Positions 34,328 to 46,732 of a stretch of DNA of 64,000 nucleotides are shown here, one piece after another. The position numbers and the translations under genes are program-made. The notes under the pieces were generated by a model, which was not told where the DNA came from, made no database searches, and saw only the letters and a program-made list of their open reading frames with translations. The number at the start of each line of letters is the position of its first letter. Within the stretch, counting starts at the first letter, position 1. Source of the stretch: Cervus elaphus (Eukaryota; Chordata; Mammalia; Artiodactyla; Cervidae); the NCBI RefSeq assembly GCF_910594005.1, contig NC_057841.1:13687001-13751000 (forward strand), given 5' to 3'.

Positions 34328-36304
34328 TATATATATATACTGTTTACAGAGAAGAAAAAATATTTCTCTATCAAAAATCAGTTTTTTGAAACTGAATTTC
34401 CACTGTTAGTAGACATAACAAGCAACAAAACTCTGCAGTGCATTTGCTTTCCTTTAATGGAAGTCATCTGGCTGGGTGGAGCTCTGAATGGAAGCTGAAA
34501 TAACAGATCCATCCACCACCTGTTAAGGACTCTTACAAATGTACGACCTTGAAGACCTTGAGAATCTTGTGGTCATGGATGATGTGTCATCTATCTCGAT
34601 CTGCCTCCTGACTGTCCATGCATGGTGTCAGAGACCCTCATTTCTCACAGCTTAAATACCATTCTGTTCTTTCTAAATCACATAGACATCTGATATACAG
34701 TACACTTAGAACAAATGTTTGCTGTTTTTTTTTTTTCCTCCTGAGCTCTTCCTTCCAGCGTGTTGCTGGTTCTTTGCTCTTGGATCATCAGCTGTGTTTT
34801 TTGAAACCTCAAAAATCTCCATTTGGACCTCTTAAAGGCAGCTGTGCCATGCTGAAGCAAACAGATTCTTAGGAACTTTATTCTGATGCTTTATTTGGAG
34901 CTGAAGGTGGGTGGTTGTGGGGGGAAAAACAAAGGAGGATCAGAAGGATGGCGGTAAGGAGAAAAAGAAAGTCATTTGTAGAAATAAGTGGTATTTATTG
35001 AATAACTTTGAACTATTCAAGTTGCTTATCCCCACTGTACATGTCATTGAATCTACCCAGTCACTCTGAGCACTGTATGTCTGACACCACATAATACAAA
35101 GAAAAAGGGAGGCTTATTCAAGTAACAGTCCCCAAAGTCATATGACTAGTCAAGAGCAGAAATTTAACACATCAGTTTTATTTGTCCCAACAACATTCCA
35201 CTAAACTCCACTGTACCTACGTTTCCCCCAAGGTCTACATTAATTACTATCTGCTTTCAAAATTAACAGCCCCCTCATCTGCCATCAACCTCCCAACGTC
35301 CAGAACTAGAATGCAGTTGAGTACAGAATGTCTGATCTACACCATTCCCTGCCCTGATTTCTTAATTGTGCTCTTCCTGTACACCACCTCCATTCTGAGG
35401 AGTTGCTTTTAACAGAGAAATGCTTGTTCTCACCCAAAACGTGGACTATGAAATACTGCAGAGTAATCAAAGAGAAGGAGAGTTTCAGCCACCATCAGAA
35501 AATGAAAATGGGTTTGCTCATACCAGAGACTAGTTTTTGATAATGGAAAAGCACATACAGATGTGATTTCTGCAGTGGTCTGCAATAGTTTAGAGTCTGG
35601 GAAGACTACCTCATTAAATCTTTGCAGATGGCTAACATTTTTCCATCCTTCTTAAAATGATATTTTGGGTCCGTGTTTTCCTTTTCCCCTGCACAACGCT
35701 CCACTCTGTGGCCCAGACTCCAGAGCCTGGCACTGTTGGGGGTGCTGTCGAGCACCACATCCACCCTCGCTGCACACAGCAGAGCTTGAATCCCAGGCTC
35801 CTGCTGGTTCCTAACCCGGAAGACATCTTATCTTTTGCATATAATGTTGTGAAATGGAGAGAAATTTCCTTTATTGTTAAAAGGAAAGGGAATCTTTCAA
35901 AAACCTTCCTAACAAGAAAAAAGATTTTTATAAGGAAACTGACATTCTTTTAACATAAAATGCACAGAACTAATGACATTGAAAATGAATTAAGCAATAC
36001 TTCACTGTTTAAAATAACACCTCCCCAATCCACTTACAATGATAATTTTCACATTTATTTATTCTGGCAGGATATATTTTTCCCCTCACAGGAAAATAAC
36101 CAGTATACTTTATTTCTGAAAATATCATAGTCTCTGTTTTTTCTCATGTTCCATTAAAATTTCAAATGATAATTTGTATAATTCTTTTGCAACCAATAGT
36201 GGAAACTGTTTACTTCCCTTTCAGATCAGAACCAGCTTTCCCTTGTTAGTGAGTAAAGAACGTTTTATAGTATTTTATCAAAACTTCATTCAGACTGAGA
36301 ATAA
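34328..36304. other. Unique stretch with a MIR at 34990-35180
   Basis: At 34990-35180 an antisense MIR is readable (agtggtatttattgaataac, aagtaacagtccccaaagtc, atgactagtcaagagcag). A somewhat GC-rich patch at 35690-35830 (cactgttgggggtgctgtcg) is unassigned. T-run at 34722-34736. No gene is supported. Confidence 0.5.
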
Positions 36305-36316
36305 TGACATTGTATA

Positions 36317-37123
36317 AGGAGAAATATCAATAACCTCAGGTATGCAGATGACACCACTCTTATGGCAGAAAGTGAAGAGGAACTAAAAAGCCTCTTGATG
36401 AAAGTGAAAGAGGAGAGTGAAAAAGTTGGCTTAAAGCTCAACATTCAGAAAACTAAGATCATGGCATCTGGTCCCATCACTTCATGGCAAATAGATGGGG
36501 AAACAGTGGAAACAGTGTCAGATTTTATTTTTCTGAGCTCCAAAATCACTGCAGATGGTGATTATAGCCATGAAATTAAAAGATGCTTACTCCTTAGAAG
36601 GAAAGTTATGACCAACCTAGATAGCATATTAAAAAACAGAGACATTACTTTGCCAACAAGGTCCATCTAGTCAAGGCTATGGTTTTTCCAGTGGTCATGT
36701 ATGGATCTGAGAGTCGGACTGTGAAGAAAGCTGAGCACCGAAAAATTGATGCTTTTGAACTGTGGTGTTGGAGAAGACTCTTGAGAGGCCCTTGGACTGC
36801 AAGGAGATCCAACCAATCCATCTTAAAGGAGATCAGCCCTGAATATTCATTGGAAGGACTGATGCTGAAGCTGAAACTCCAGTACTTTGGCCACTTCTTG
36901 CGAAGAGTTGACTCATTAGAAAAGACCCTGATGCTGGGAGAGATTGGGGGCAGGAGAAGAAGGGGACGACAGAGGATGAGATGGTTGGATGGCATCACCA
37001 ACTCAATGGACATGGATTTGGGTGGACTCCAGGAGTTGGTGATGGACAGGGAGGCCTGGCGTGCTGCGGTTCATGGGGTCGCAAAGAGTCGGACACGACT
37101 GAGTGACTGAACTGAACTGATAG
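36317..37123 (+). mobile_element. BovB, 0.8 kb, with perfect target duplication
   Basis: Sense BovB starting just before the YADD codons and ending in the terminal repeats (gaactgaactga). The 12-bp word tgacattgtata occurs at 36305-36316 and 37124-37135 and marks a standard 5'-truncated insertion. It is among the least decayed copies in the window. Confidence 0.97.
36362..37110 (+). pseudogene. C-terminal part of the BovB polyprotein, one frameshift
   Basis: Two frames, 36362-36670 and 36679-37110, together cover the region from just after YADD to the natural stop (ending VAKSRTRLSD). The break is a single missing A near 36658 (ccaacaaggtcc against ccaacaaaggtcc). Conserved parts include EEELKSLLMKVKEESEKVGL, HEIKRCLLLRRKVMTNLDS and FELWCWRRLLRGPWTARRS. 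The upstream catalytic core is absent, so it was dead on arrival. Confidence 0.92.
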
Positions 37124-37135
37124 TGACATTGTATA

Positions 37136-39013
37136 TAATATTTAAGAAGGAAATAAATAGTGTTAATAATGAATAATAAAGATAATTTAATTATTAAATT
37201 TAATAACTTATTGTTAAATTATAGGTACAGTTTATTTATTTTAAATAATAAAAATAAAGCAATTAGTAAAACTTTTAATGAAAGCAGATCTGATGAAAAA
37301 TTTCCCATAGTCTAGAAGTCAGATGAATTTACAGGGGCAGGAAAGATGAGCCAGAATTTCTGTGCAGGGAAAGATTCCAGTAGATGGTGATATAATGTCA
37401 ACACAGTGTAGCATTCAACACCTCGTATTAATAAGTAGTATTATTGGTATAGTGGCATATGGTAAACTATACCACAGTGTAGCAACAATTGTTAGATATT
37501 ATCTTACAGATACAGGACTTTGGGAAAAGATGCGGGTGCCTGGAACTCTGATGAGCAAAGTGAGGATAAAATTACAGAAGAACCAGTGTCTAATCTAAGA
37601 TTTATCCTAGTTCTGGCAACTCCAAGAATTTTTGAAAAGTTCTTATTTAGTTCATAGCCTAGTTTGAACAGCATTTACCTGGGAACAGAATGAATTTTCT
37701 GTGCTAGGTAGATATCGATTGAGAATCTCCTAAGTTCCTCACTATCCAGGGAGGGTTTGGTTTGAGGTCCAGCTGTCCTTCATCCACCTAGCCTGGAATT
37801 ACAATCAGCTCTGTCGACAGGCCCTCCTGGTTTGAATCCCTCCTGACTGTAACATGTGGAGAATTAAGTCCAACTTTAAAACTTTGACTTTCCACATTTA
37901 CAGGATTCATAATGATTCAATGTAATTATGTAAAACTCAGTATTATAACTTGGAAAACCTTTGATCTCAGGTGCATTTCTGATATTTTACATGGAAATGT
38001 CTGTTTCTTGTTTTCCACTCATTAGCATGAAAATTCAATCACGACCATTTCAACTGTCTCTTAGGGAATTGATATGATATTCTTGGCCATCGGGAGGAAT
38101 GAGAAGTAGAGTATTAATTTTATGAAGTACTTGGCAATCCTTGCATGACGCTTTGGAGGAGAATTATAAATATCATTAGGACTATTAAATTAGATGTTTC
38201 AATTTACAGTTGTAGTAAATTACTTTATATATTGATAAAATGATCACAGCTGCATATTTTAAACATCACTCTTGTATAGTACATATAATTTCATGTAGCA
38301 TGTTAGCCTTTCAAAATAGTTTCACCTCATTAGCCTTACTAATATTAGTTATAAATAATTGTAAGCATTTAAAAAATTTTATAGCATTATGCTCTTAAAG
38401 AAAAACCATTTCAATATTTGAGAAGGATCCAATAAATTTTGGTTCATGTTGCTTTGGTTACTCAAATACACAGATAAAAGTTTATGAGAGTAAAAGTGAC
38501 AATTCTAGAACTACTTTGCATTGAAAAGTCTTCAAGTATATTGAATATAAATATAAAGGTATGTGTGTGGGGCTTTTCCTCCTGAATATGGCTCATATTT
38601 CATTAGTTATTTGCTAGAGTTATGAATATGACTGATTTTATTCTGCTTGTGTAAACAATTTAATGACTATCTGTTCCTATTAAGCAAGCAAGATGTCCAA
38701 TGTATTAAATAACTCAGAAGCTGAGTCACTTCACTTTTTTAATTTAAAATGACAAGATTATTACAAGAGGACGCTGATATTCTCATACAGACTGCTATAT
38801 ACATATTTGTGGAAATGTCATGATTTTATTGTATTTACATGAATTGGGAGCTCCATAGTTCACTGTTAAAGTGTGGGCAGTAAAGGTGTAAAAAAAAGTC
38901 GCCTTTCTGAGAATTCAATGTGTCACATGATTGGGGCACTCTCTGAACAAGATATTAATATAAAGACATCTGTTCAGAGGAGCCAAAAGAAACAAACAAA
39001 CAAACAATTATGG
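37136..39013. other. AT-rich unique stretch
   Basis: No gene or recognised repeat over 1.9 kb. 37135-37265 is very AT-rich with taataa words. Confidence 0.5.
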
Positions 39014-39122
39014 AGGGATTTCCCCAGCAGTTCAGTGGTTAGAACTCTGTGCTTCCACTGCACAGGACACGGGTTCAATCCCTGGTCAGGGAACTAAGAT
39101 CCCACATGCCACATGGCCCAGG
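39014..39122 (+). mobile_element. CHR-type SINE
   Basis: Sense: gggatttccccagcagttc, agtggttagaactctgtgc, ttccactgcacagg, cgggttcaatccctggtcag, ggaactaagatcccacatgc. The B box GGTTCAATCC is intact. Confidence 0.88.
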
Positions 39123-39149
39123 GGGGCTGGTGGGGAATCATGGAAAATT

Positions 39150-39845
39150 CTTATGATGAATGTTTGTATTGTTGGGGAGGAATCATTTTTCTCTACTTTT
39201 CTCAGTTTTTCTAACTGCCTAATAATTAGATTGGCATGAGACAGTAATAGGAGAAAAAGAAATTTAATTACGTATGTATAAGAACTCCATAAGAGGAAAG
39301 GACAGTCAGGTAATTGAGGTTTATATGCTCTTCTGAGTGGAGGACAAGCAGATAGGGGTCTAGGATATGAAAAGGGTGGAAGATAATTCACATCAGTCAG
39401 AGAATAACAAATATTTAATAAATAAATTTTTACTGAACATACAGAAACAATGAGACACAGAGAGGAATTTTAACAAATAGACTTTTCTCGGTTCCTCCCT
39501 GTCTACCCATATGCAGTTCATATTATACCATAGTTATCTATGGGGATGGCTCCCTTCCTGGAGCAAGTCCTCTATCTAAATTCCTTTAGGCAGTTGAGGG
39601 GAAGAGCAGAGTTTCTTCCTGAGTCTTTTGGACTGAATTGCTTTCAACTCAAAATAACCTGCATGCCCAAGTGGCATATCTTGAGGCAGCCTGCCTGAAC
39701 CCCGTCAGTAGAAAGGGTATGCTACATGAGATGTGTATTAAGATTCAATTGAATTTTAGGAGCAGTGTAAAAATACAGTTAATTTTCATTTTGTACCTAG
39801 ATTTTTCAATAAGTTTACTGAGTTCAGCTCTCTGAAAGATGGGAT
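39150..39845 (-). mobile_element. Possible old LTR-derived block (very tentative)
   Basis: The sequence is less AT-rich than its surroundings, with ordered words such as ggcatgagacagtaatagg, aaagaaatttaattacg, ggggatggctcccttcctgg and gcctgcctgaacccc that give the impression of an antisense LTR. I cannot name a family or define ends. Confidence 0.25.
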
Positions 39846-39897
39846 CCCCAGGGGCTGAGTTAACCACAGAACAGCTTTAGGTCTTTTTTGGATTTGA

Positions 39898-40122
39898 GCT
39901 TCCCAGGTGGCACGTGGAGGCACTGGGAAGCCGTGGTAAAGAATCTGATTACCAATGCAAGAGACACAAGAGACAAGGGTCCAATCCCTGGGTCAGGAGG
40001 ATCCCCAGAGAAGGAAATGGCAACCCATTCCAGTATTCTTGCCTGGACAATTCCATGGACGGAGGAGTCTGGCGGGCTAAAGTCCATGGGGACATGAAGA
40101 GTTGGACACGACTGAACATGCT
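39898..40122 (+). mobile_element. Bov-tA SINE with an insertion in its head
   Basis: Sense. After gcttcccaggtggc about 20 extra bases (acgtggaggcactgggaagc) separate the two halves of the A-box region before cgtggtaaagaatctg. The insertion includes gggaagcc, the reverse of the SINE start, hinting at a local template switch. The body is well preserved. Confidence 0.92.
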
Positions 40123-40245
40123 AGCTGTCGTCATTGTCAAGAGCAAATTAACCATTTGTCTGTCAAGATAAAGAAAGTCAGTTTCATAATAGGGAACAGG
40201 AAGAGATTGCAAGGTGGCTACCAAATGTTCAAACACTTGTAAATT

Positions 40246-40314
40246 TTTTTTTATTTAGGTTTTTTTTTCCCATTTATTTTTATTAGTTGGAGGCTAATTA
40301 TTTTATAATATTGT
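40246..40314 (-). mobile_element. 69-bp L1 3' end with target duplication
   Basis: Antisense L1 terminus: T-rich tail, then tattagttggaggctaatt and attttataatattgt. A perfect 11-bp duplication (40235-40245 and 40315-40325, acttgtaaatt) frames it, so it is an extremely truncated but genuine insertion, not a remnant. Confidence 0.9.
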
Positions 40315-40470
40315 ACTTGTAAATTAATTAAATTGACTGCTGTTCATTAAAGGGGATTCTCTAGAATTCTGAAGAATTCTCTTCTTTCAAATGGGCTCTG
40401 ATGTCAGGATGGAGCTGGGCTGGGAGGTGTAAAACAACATGTGAAAGTCAGATGCTGGAATTACTTTGCC

Positions 40471-40612
40471 ATGCTGTGCTGTCTCTTCAGTCATGACCGA
40501 CTCTGTGCAACCCTATGGACTGTAGCCCACCAGGCTCCTCCATCCATGGGGTTCTCCAGGTGAGAATATTGGAGTGGGATGCCATGGCCTTCTCCAGGAG
40601 GTCTTCCCCACC
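40471..40612 (-). mobile_element. Bov-tA SINE lacking its head
   Basis: Antisense body from gctgtctcttcagtcatg to cttccccacc. The tRNA-derived head is missing. Confidence 0.9.
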
Positions 40613-41302
40613 ATTATATGTAAACTCAAAATTCTGTCTAGCTGAAGGCCCTAATGGGAATACAAATGTTCTTCATAAACAAGCATTGCTGTTCCAAATT
40701 GTACACATTTTTTAGGTCACAGCTCCAGTCCATGAATTGAGATGAATGCTTGACATAGTCAGCAAAAAGATCTCCCTTAATTCAGCATTCAGCATCATAG
40801 CTTACACTTCACTTTAACTGGGTGATATGTTAATTTAGTCCAAAGAGAAGTTTACTGAAATCTCTTGTTTTTACTGAAATCACTTGTTTTTCCTACATTT
40901 TTTCTTTCTTTCGTCATCTTCTTCTTTTTAATGAATTCTTTACACTGTCTTTATTGTTCCTTGTGTTCCTTCTTGTAATACAAAGTTAAGTTTCTTTAGC
41001 ATCAGACTCTGAAGCCATTTCAACCCAGCCCTGCTTGGCGGGAGTGGATGTTGAGACTTGTCTTTCAGGTCTGAGTGGATGACTGATTCCTCATTCAGCC
41101 CAAATTCTTTGATTTCTCCTTGAAACCAACCAGCAGCCCAGGTTAGCTCCAACTACATGTCTCAACTCTGAGTTTCTTTTGTGGGAAACAAATAACTAGC
41201 ACCTTTTCACCTTAAAAATTAGGGAATGAGTTTGGGGTTGTCTGAGATCTGCAGTTGTGGATGTTACCCCAACATCCTCCCACATCTTTGTTTTATCTTA
41301 AT
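40613..41302. other. Unique stretch
   Basis: No feature recognised. 40895-40935 is T-rich. Confidence 0.5.
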
Positions 41303-41310
41303 CATTGTTT

Positions 41311-41525
41311 ATTGTTGTTGCTATTTCGTTGCTAAGTCGTGCTCAGCCGTTTGTGATTCCATGGATTGTAGACTGCTAGGCTCCTCTGTCCATGGATTTC
41401 CCAGTCAAGAATACTGAAGTGGGTTACCATTTCCTTTTCCAGGGGATCTTCCCCACCCAGGGATTGAACCCACATCTCCTGCATTGGCAGGTGGATTCTT
41501 TACCGCTCTGCCACTAGGAGAAGCC
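41311..41525 (-). mobile_element. Bov-tA SINE with short target duplication
   Basis: Antisense and complete. The word cattgtt precedes (41303-41309) and follows (41526-41532) it. Confidence 0.93.
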
Positions 41526-41932
41526 CATTGTTCAGAGGTCTCCTATTTTAGATTCTATATTTCTAATATCCACTTCTTCAATTTTAACCGTAGTTAAGAA
41601 TTTGTGCATCTCTATTTTAGTTCTACTTCAGGGTGATTTAACAGAAAAAAAAAAAAGGAGAAATAATCAATTTGCTTATCCAGAATTCTTCACCAGTACT
41701 TAAAAAAAATAAAACAAGTGTCTGTTCTTTGCTTCATATGCTGCTGACCATGAGGCTGATCTCACCACCCTTCTGCCTGGAGGGGTTGTTCCTTGCCCTC
41801 CCCAGATGTGTAAAACTGGTTCGTGGCAGTTTTCCCTTTGTTCAAGCAGAATGTGAAAGTGCTTAACCAAAGACACTCAGTGATCATCTTCCGGAATGCA
41901 GTTCTTTGGGAGCAAAAGTATTTATGTATGTT

Positions 41933-41938
<6 letters not shown>

Positions 41939-41973
<35 letters not shown>
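41939..41973. repeat. TG microsatellite
   Basis: About 17 uninterrupted TG units, flanked on both sides by tttatatatg-like AT/TG mixtures. Confidence 0.98.
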
Positions 41974-41975
<2 letters not shown>

Positions 41976-41997
41976 ATATGTGTGTTTTATATATAAG

Positions 41998-42138
41998 AAG
42001 GAAATGGCAACCAACTCCAGTATTCTTGCCTAGAGAATCCCATGGATTGAGAAGCTGAGTGGGTCCATGGGATTCTCTAGGCAGGAATACTGTCCATAAG
42101 GTTGCAAAGAGTTGGACACAACTGAAGTGACTTAGCAT
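41998..42138 (+). mobile_element. Headless Bov-tA SINE containing a 29-bp inverted repeat
   Basis: Sense body from gaaggaaatggcaac to gaagtgacttagca. In the middle, 42018-42046 (cagtattcttgcctagagaa...) is repeated in reverse at 42064-42092 with one mismatch, leaving a 17-nt loop. The second arm replaces the stretch that normally reads gcctggtgggctacag. It sits between the TG microsatellite and an AT repeat (42137-42165). Confidence 0.92.
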
Positions 42139-42139
42139 A

Positions 42140-42750
42140 TGTATATATACACACATATATCTTTGTTAAAAAATACTTAGAAGAGTGTTGGACTTGTGAT
42201 CACTAATTTGAAGGTCAAAGGAGTAATTATGGTAGCATTTCGGTGAGGTTTTGTTGTGTCTGTAGCCACTACTTTTTCTTTTTTCTTACTTTTTAATACA
42301 GTTTGCAAAGTAGAACCCTTATTCAGCCCCATCCCATTTTGCCATGTCTCCGATACTTTTTTCTCACATTGAACAGGAAAGAAGTGAATACAAAATACTC
42401 TGTCCTTGAGGTTATTTAGTGCTGAACTTTTGACTTTTTCTCAGCTTGAATCTGTGAATCTCGTTAGACAAAAAGTCTCAACCCTTAAAGCAATGGGAAC
42501 TTAGAAGTGAACCCTGCACAGCAAGCAGTCACCCCGAGGCCCCTCGGCTGCTCCAGCTTCCCCGAGATCCTGTTGGATTCCGGGCCATTGGCTCACCTCT
42601 TCTGACTGCTGAGCCCCTCTCCGCTCATCTCTCTGACAGTGTATTTCTGGTGAAGCCACAAAGGTGAATGAGTTCACAGAATGCGGACACCTGTCAGAAT
42701 TCCTTGGGAGTCCAGTTTCTCTAATTGTGTCAGCTCATACTAACTTGGGG
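42140..42750. other. Unique stretch with GC-rich part at 42510-42620
   Basis: The sub-block caccccgaggcccctcgg ... attccgggccattggctcac is GC-rich with five or so CpG and a CCAAT box on the minus strand (complement of attgg at 42587). No gene or repeat is recognised. Confidence 0.35.
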
Positions 42751-42965
42751 GCTTCACCGGTGGCTTAGCGGTAAAGAATCTGCCTGCAATGCAGGAGCCA
42801 CAGGAGGTGTGGGTTCGATCCCTGGGTCAGGGAAGATCCCTTGGAGAAGGAAATGGCAACCTATTCCAGGATTCTTGCCTGGAGAATCCCATGGACAGAG
42901 GAGCCTGGCGGGCTACAGTCCATGGGGTCACGCAGCACTGGAGAAAAGTGAAGTGTCTTAGCATG
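42751..42965 (+). mobile_element. Bov-tA SINE
   Basis: Sense, with an intact B box (gggttcgatccc) and about 12 extra bases before it (gccacaggaggtg). The tail is altered (cgcagcactggagaaaagtg). Confidence 0.93.
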
Positions 42966-43192
42966 CACGCATGCACACATGATAACTTAGAGTCCATTGC
43001 AGTGAGGGGATATAGAAAGTATCTTTATGCCATATTTCTTTACATTGCTGACTGAGAGCCGCCATAAACATCAAATAATTTTTAGACACTAATGCACTGA
43101 ATTAAAAATTTTCTCACATATATCATCTTCTCTTTGTTTCTACTAATAATATTTTTTCTACTTCATAATCATTTCCAACCACCAGTTAGAAT

Positions 43193-43400
43193 GTGAAGTG
43201 AAATTGTTCAGTTGTGTCCAGCTCTTTGTGATCCCATGGACTGTAGCCCACCAGGCTCCTCCGTCCTTGGGTTTTTCCAGGCAAGAGTACTGGAGTGGAT
43301 TGCCATGCCCTCCTCCAGCGGATCTTCCTGACCCAGGGATCAAACCCAGGTCTCCTGCATTGCAGATAGACCTTTACCCTCTGAGCCACCAGGGAAGCCC
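43193..43400 (-). mobile_element. Bov-tA SINE
   Basis: Antisense, complete to the head (gagccaccagggaagccc). It lies directly left of an L1 3' end and probably inserted into it. Confidence 0.93.
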
Positions 43401-43680
43401 TATGAATAACTTCTGGGGATTGTGCACAGCATGGTGATTGTAACTTATAATACTGTGTTGTATACTGGAAATTTGCTAAGAGAGCATATCTTATGTTTTC
43501 TCACCTCTCCCCCCCACCATGGTACCTCTGTGAGGTGATTAATATGATTGTGGTAATCATTTCACAATGAATATATACATTAAATCATGCTGTACACCTT
43601 GAAAACTTCACGTGTTACAATCTCAATATATCCAATTTTATTTGTCAGTCATATCTCAATAAAGCTGGGGGAAAATATAG
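43401..43680 (+). mobile_element. L1 3' UTR
   Basis: Sense: aacttctggggattgtgcac, agcatggtgattgtaactta, tactgtgttgtatactgg, ttgtggtaatcatttcacaa, tgtacaccttgaaaacttc, atatctcaataaagctggg, then an A-rich end. The AATAAA near the end is the L1 poly-A signal. Confidence 0.8.
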
Positions 43681-45095
43681 CTTCCAAATATTTTAAGTAG
43701 TATGTTACAGTTTAATAATTTTATCTACAATTATTTATGTGTAGCTTTCTAATATGGTTTAACTCAAGAGAACTTTCAAATGATAGATTGTAACAGTACT
43801 TCATCTCTCTCTCTCTACTTTTGCTTTTAAAAGACTTTTAACAATATATAAAGTAATTGGAGACAATAATAAAGAAATTGGAGACCATACGGTTAATTTA
43901 AAATTCAATGTGTCCTTCCAAAATATTAAGGAAAAGTACTAACTTAGAGGCTTTTCAAATTTATTATTATTATGTTAACTTCGGAGCATTCATGCTGTTT
44001 CATTTGCCTGAGAAGTCTGTTTTCCCACCTGTTTCCCTCTCCCTTCTATAATAAGTGTTAATAATTTCTGATATCTCCAGAATGTATAAACTTAATTACC
44101 TTGATCAATAGCCACCATTTTTTTCCCTTTTCTTTATATGTTTCTGGCCACCTGTCACAAGCAAGTGATGCACTGGGCCCAAATAGCTCTTCATCTTCTA
44201 ACTACTCTTGGTGTAGGGCTTATAAAAGTGTGTTGAAAATCACAGAGCAGGTTGGATGATCTCTGAGTGGCATATGTGATCACAACTAAGTATTGGTTTG
44301 AGCGTGAAAGAGAACAGTCTACTTCCTGACAGTAAAGAGTAGATAGAAGAATATGATTTTTTCTAGGCTTAATGAAGACTCCTACAGAATTATTTAGAAG
44401 GGACATATTTTCTCAGGTATCTAGAACAGTTTTGAATAATCCTTAGCTGGAGGATGAATTCAGTGATTCATAAATCCTTCCCTGAGCATGATTTCATAAA
44501 CTTTTACCCAATTGATAACATGAGAAATGATGGTATGGAGCATAGATTATGGTCTCGGTATTTCCTAAATCTTTAATCATCCTTGTAAGGAGCATATATT
44601 TATATATTAATTTTTTTCAAAGATGTTTTAAACCATTACATGCCCTAATAATATATTTAGCATTTAAACTATTTCTTTTCTGTACTGAATAATTTTTTTT
44701 CTGAGTTTTCCAGAGAAATTAGGAGACATTTATAAAAAGAGAGTCATATACATCATGTAACTTGTGGTCCTAATTCCTGAGAAGAATATCTAATAAATAA
44801 CCCAAGCCTTTTCAAGAGTTAGCTATATAAAACTTCAAAGACTGCTGACTAGATCAACTGTTAATTTTTAAATATAGTATAAAGACTACAGAGTTTCAAA
44901 AACTTATGAAAGGGAATGATTCAAGAAGCTCTTGTTTACACACTAATTATTTTTCCCCCTTGGAATTTGAATGCCTAAAATATTATGATGATTATTATTG
45001 CACAACAACTTCAGATAGTTAAAAGTCGTCTTAAAGTGGCTTACCATAATTCTTTCACATATTCTAGTAAGGACTTTATCTGTTATTTGTTTTAT
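43681..45095. other. AT-rich unique stretch
   Basis: No gene or recognised repeat. A short CT run lies at 43806-43818. Confidence 0.5.
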
Positions 45096-45417
45096 TTTTG
45101 ACCGTGCTGGTCTTCATTGCTGTGTGGACTTCTCTCTAGCTGCAGCGAGCAGGGGCTCCTCTCTAGTTGCGACGCACAGGCTGCTCGCTGCCGTGGCCTC
45201 GCTTGTGAGTACGGACCCCGGGGCATGTTGCTTTCAGCAGTTTGAGGCCCACGGGCTCAGCATTCGCAGCTCCCAGGCACTAGAGGGCTGGCTCAGCAAG
45301 TGTAGCACATGGGCTTAGTTGCTCTGCAGAATGTGGGATCTTCCCACACCAGGGATCGAACCAGTATCTCTTAGATTGGCAGGCAGATTCTTGACCACTG
45401 AGCCACCAGAGAAGCCC
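45096..45417 (-). mobile_element. Long CHR-type SINE (CHR-1-like)
   Basis: Antisense, about 320 bp: gaccgtgctggtcttcattg, ttctctctagctgcagcgag, aggggctcctctctagttgc, then three related units ending cacgggctcag, gagggctggctcag and cacatgggcttagttgctc, then gaatgtgggatcttccc, agggatcgaaccagtatctc and the head actgagccaccagagaagcc. Its relatively high GC is typical of this SINE and should not be read as a CpG island. Confidence 0.85.
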
Positions 45418-46732
45418 GAGGAGTTTATTTTTAAAATATCTTAATGATATTATAAAATCCAGTATGCAGTTGTTACAAATGAGATCAAGATAGGTTGATA
45501 ACTTACAACAAATACATTTATTTCTGTGTATGGCATTTTGCATTTATAGGTTTGAATTAAAATAGTTATCACCTTATTAAGACTTAAGAGAGAAATATGA
45601 AATGAAGTTTATTTTCTTAATGCTCAGATTTTATTTTCTTATTATAACTATATGAGCATGATTACATTATCCCAAATGAATTGGTCAGTACTTTCACTGA
45701 GGCAGTAGCTACCTGCTTGAAATATTTTGCAAAAATTCTTGTTAACAGCTCTCTTATTTTTGTTCATTTTAGTTATTTTCAGGAAAAAAAAAAAGCCATG
45801 TGAGCCAATTTTATACTGTTCTAATTTAATGAATAAATCAAAAACTTTGCTGTCTGCCACTTAACAGACAGGCTTATGGTGTTTGGTCAGTTTCCTTTGT
45901 TTGTAAGTTTCTTTCATTTGACAGGAATTTAAATGTCCATAGATTTTATCTTAGTTAGAGCTGAGCTCATCCTCACTATGAATGGTGCCTGTGCCCTTTT
46001 ATTTGATTGGTGCAAACACAAGGTGCCAAAAGGCTGTGGTGAATCAGTCTGACTCATTACCCTCCAGTAGTGGGCTAGCCTTTTTACACTTTTTTTTTTA
46101 AATCTGAAAATGTGATTTAAAACTTAAAAAAAAATACATTTTCTTCTGAACTTTCACTGACAAGCATATAAACTGAGAATGTGCTGGTTTTGCAATTATG
46201 CAGAAGAAATTTGTCATAGTTTCCTTTATTGGCCTACTAATTAATATCTAGTTTCCTTTCTAAAATTATAATTTAGACAGACAAGTACACAACTTTTTGC
46301 CAGTGTTTTTATATTGATATTAATATCTAATTAAAAATCATTCTAACCAGAATTGAAATTACCTTTTATTTTATTTCAAATGCTGTTAGACTTATGTAAG
46401 ATACCCCACATTTAGATAATGTACATTATGCTAGTTACTGAGGTTTCTGTTACCTACAGTGAGAAACATGAAGCTTTGAGTATTGTGAATGATGTTAGCT
46501 ACTTGCCTGTCCTGTATTTATAGATATATAAGGAATACTCTTTGATTCTGAAGAATCTTATTTTTAAACAACTACCGAAAAGAATCTACTTTAATACTTG
46601 TGTGATACGGTGCTAGCAACCAAACTGAAAAGTATTAAAATGTTTGGCAGAAGCTTTACCTTTAATTCAGCATAACCCATTTGATAAAAGTGTGATTAGT
46701 AATTTTGTCAACATAAAATAGACTGCCAGCTA
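45418..46732. other. AT-rich unique stretch
   Basis: No gene or named repeat. A-runs at 45785-45795 and T-runs at 46090-46099 only. Confidence 0.5.

Noticed and set aside
41939..41973. TG run as a functional Z-DNA element
   Set aside because: A plain microsatellite explains it. No nearby promoter or gene supports a function.
42018..42092. The SINE inverted repeat as a microRNA hairpin
   Set aside because: The pairing is explained by a duplicated inverted SINE segment, and the sequence is repeated genome-wide. No evidence of processing can be seen.
45096..45417. GC-rich block as a CpG island or exon
   Set aside because: It matches a long CHR-type SINE in antisense from end to end.
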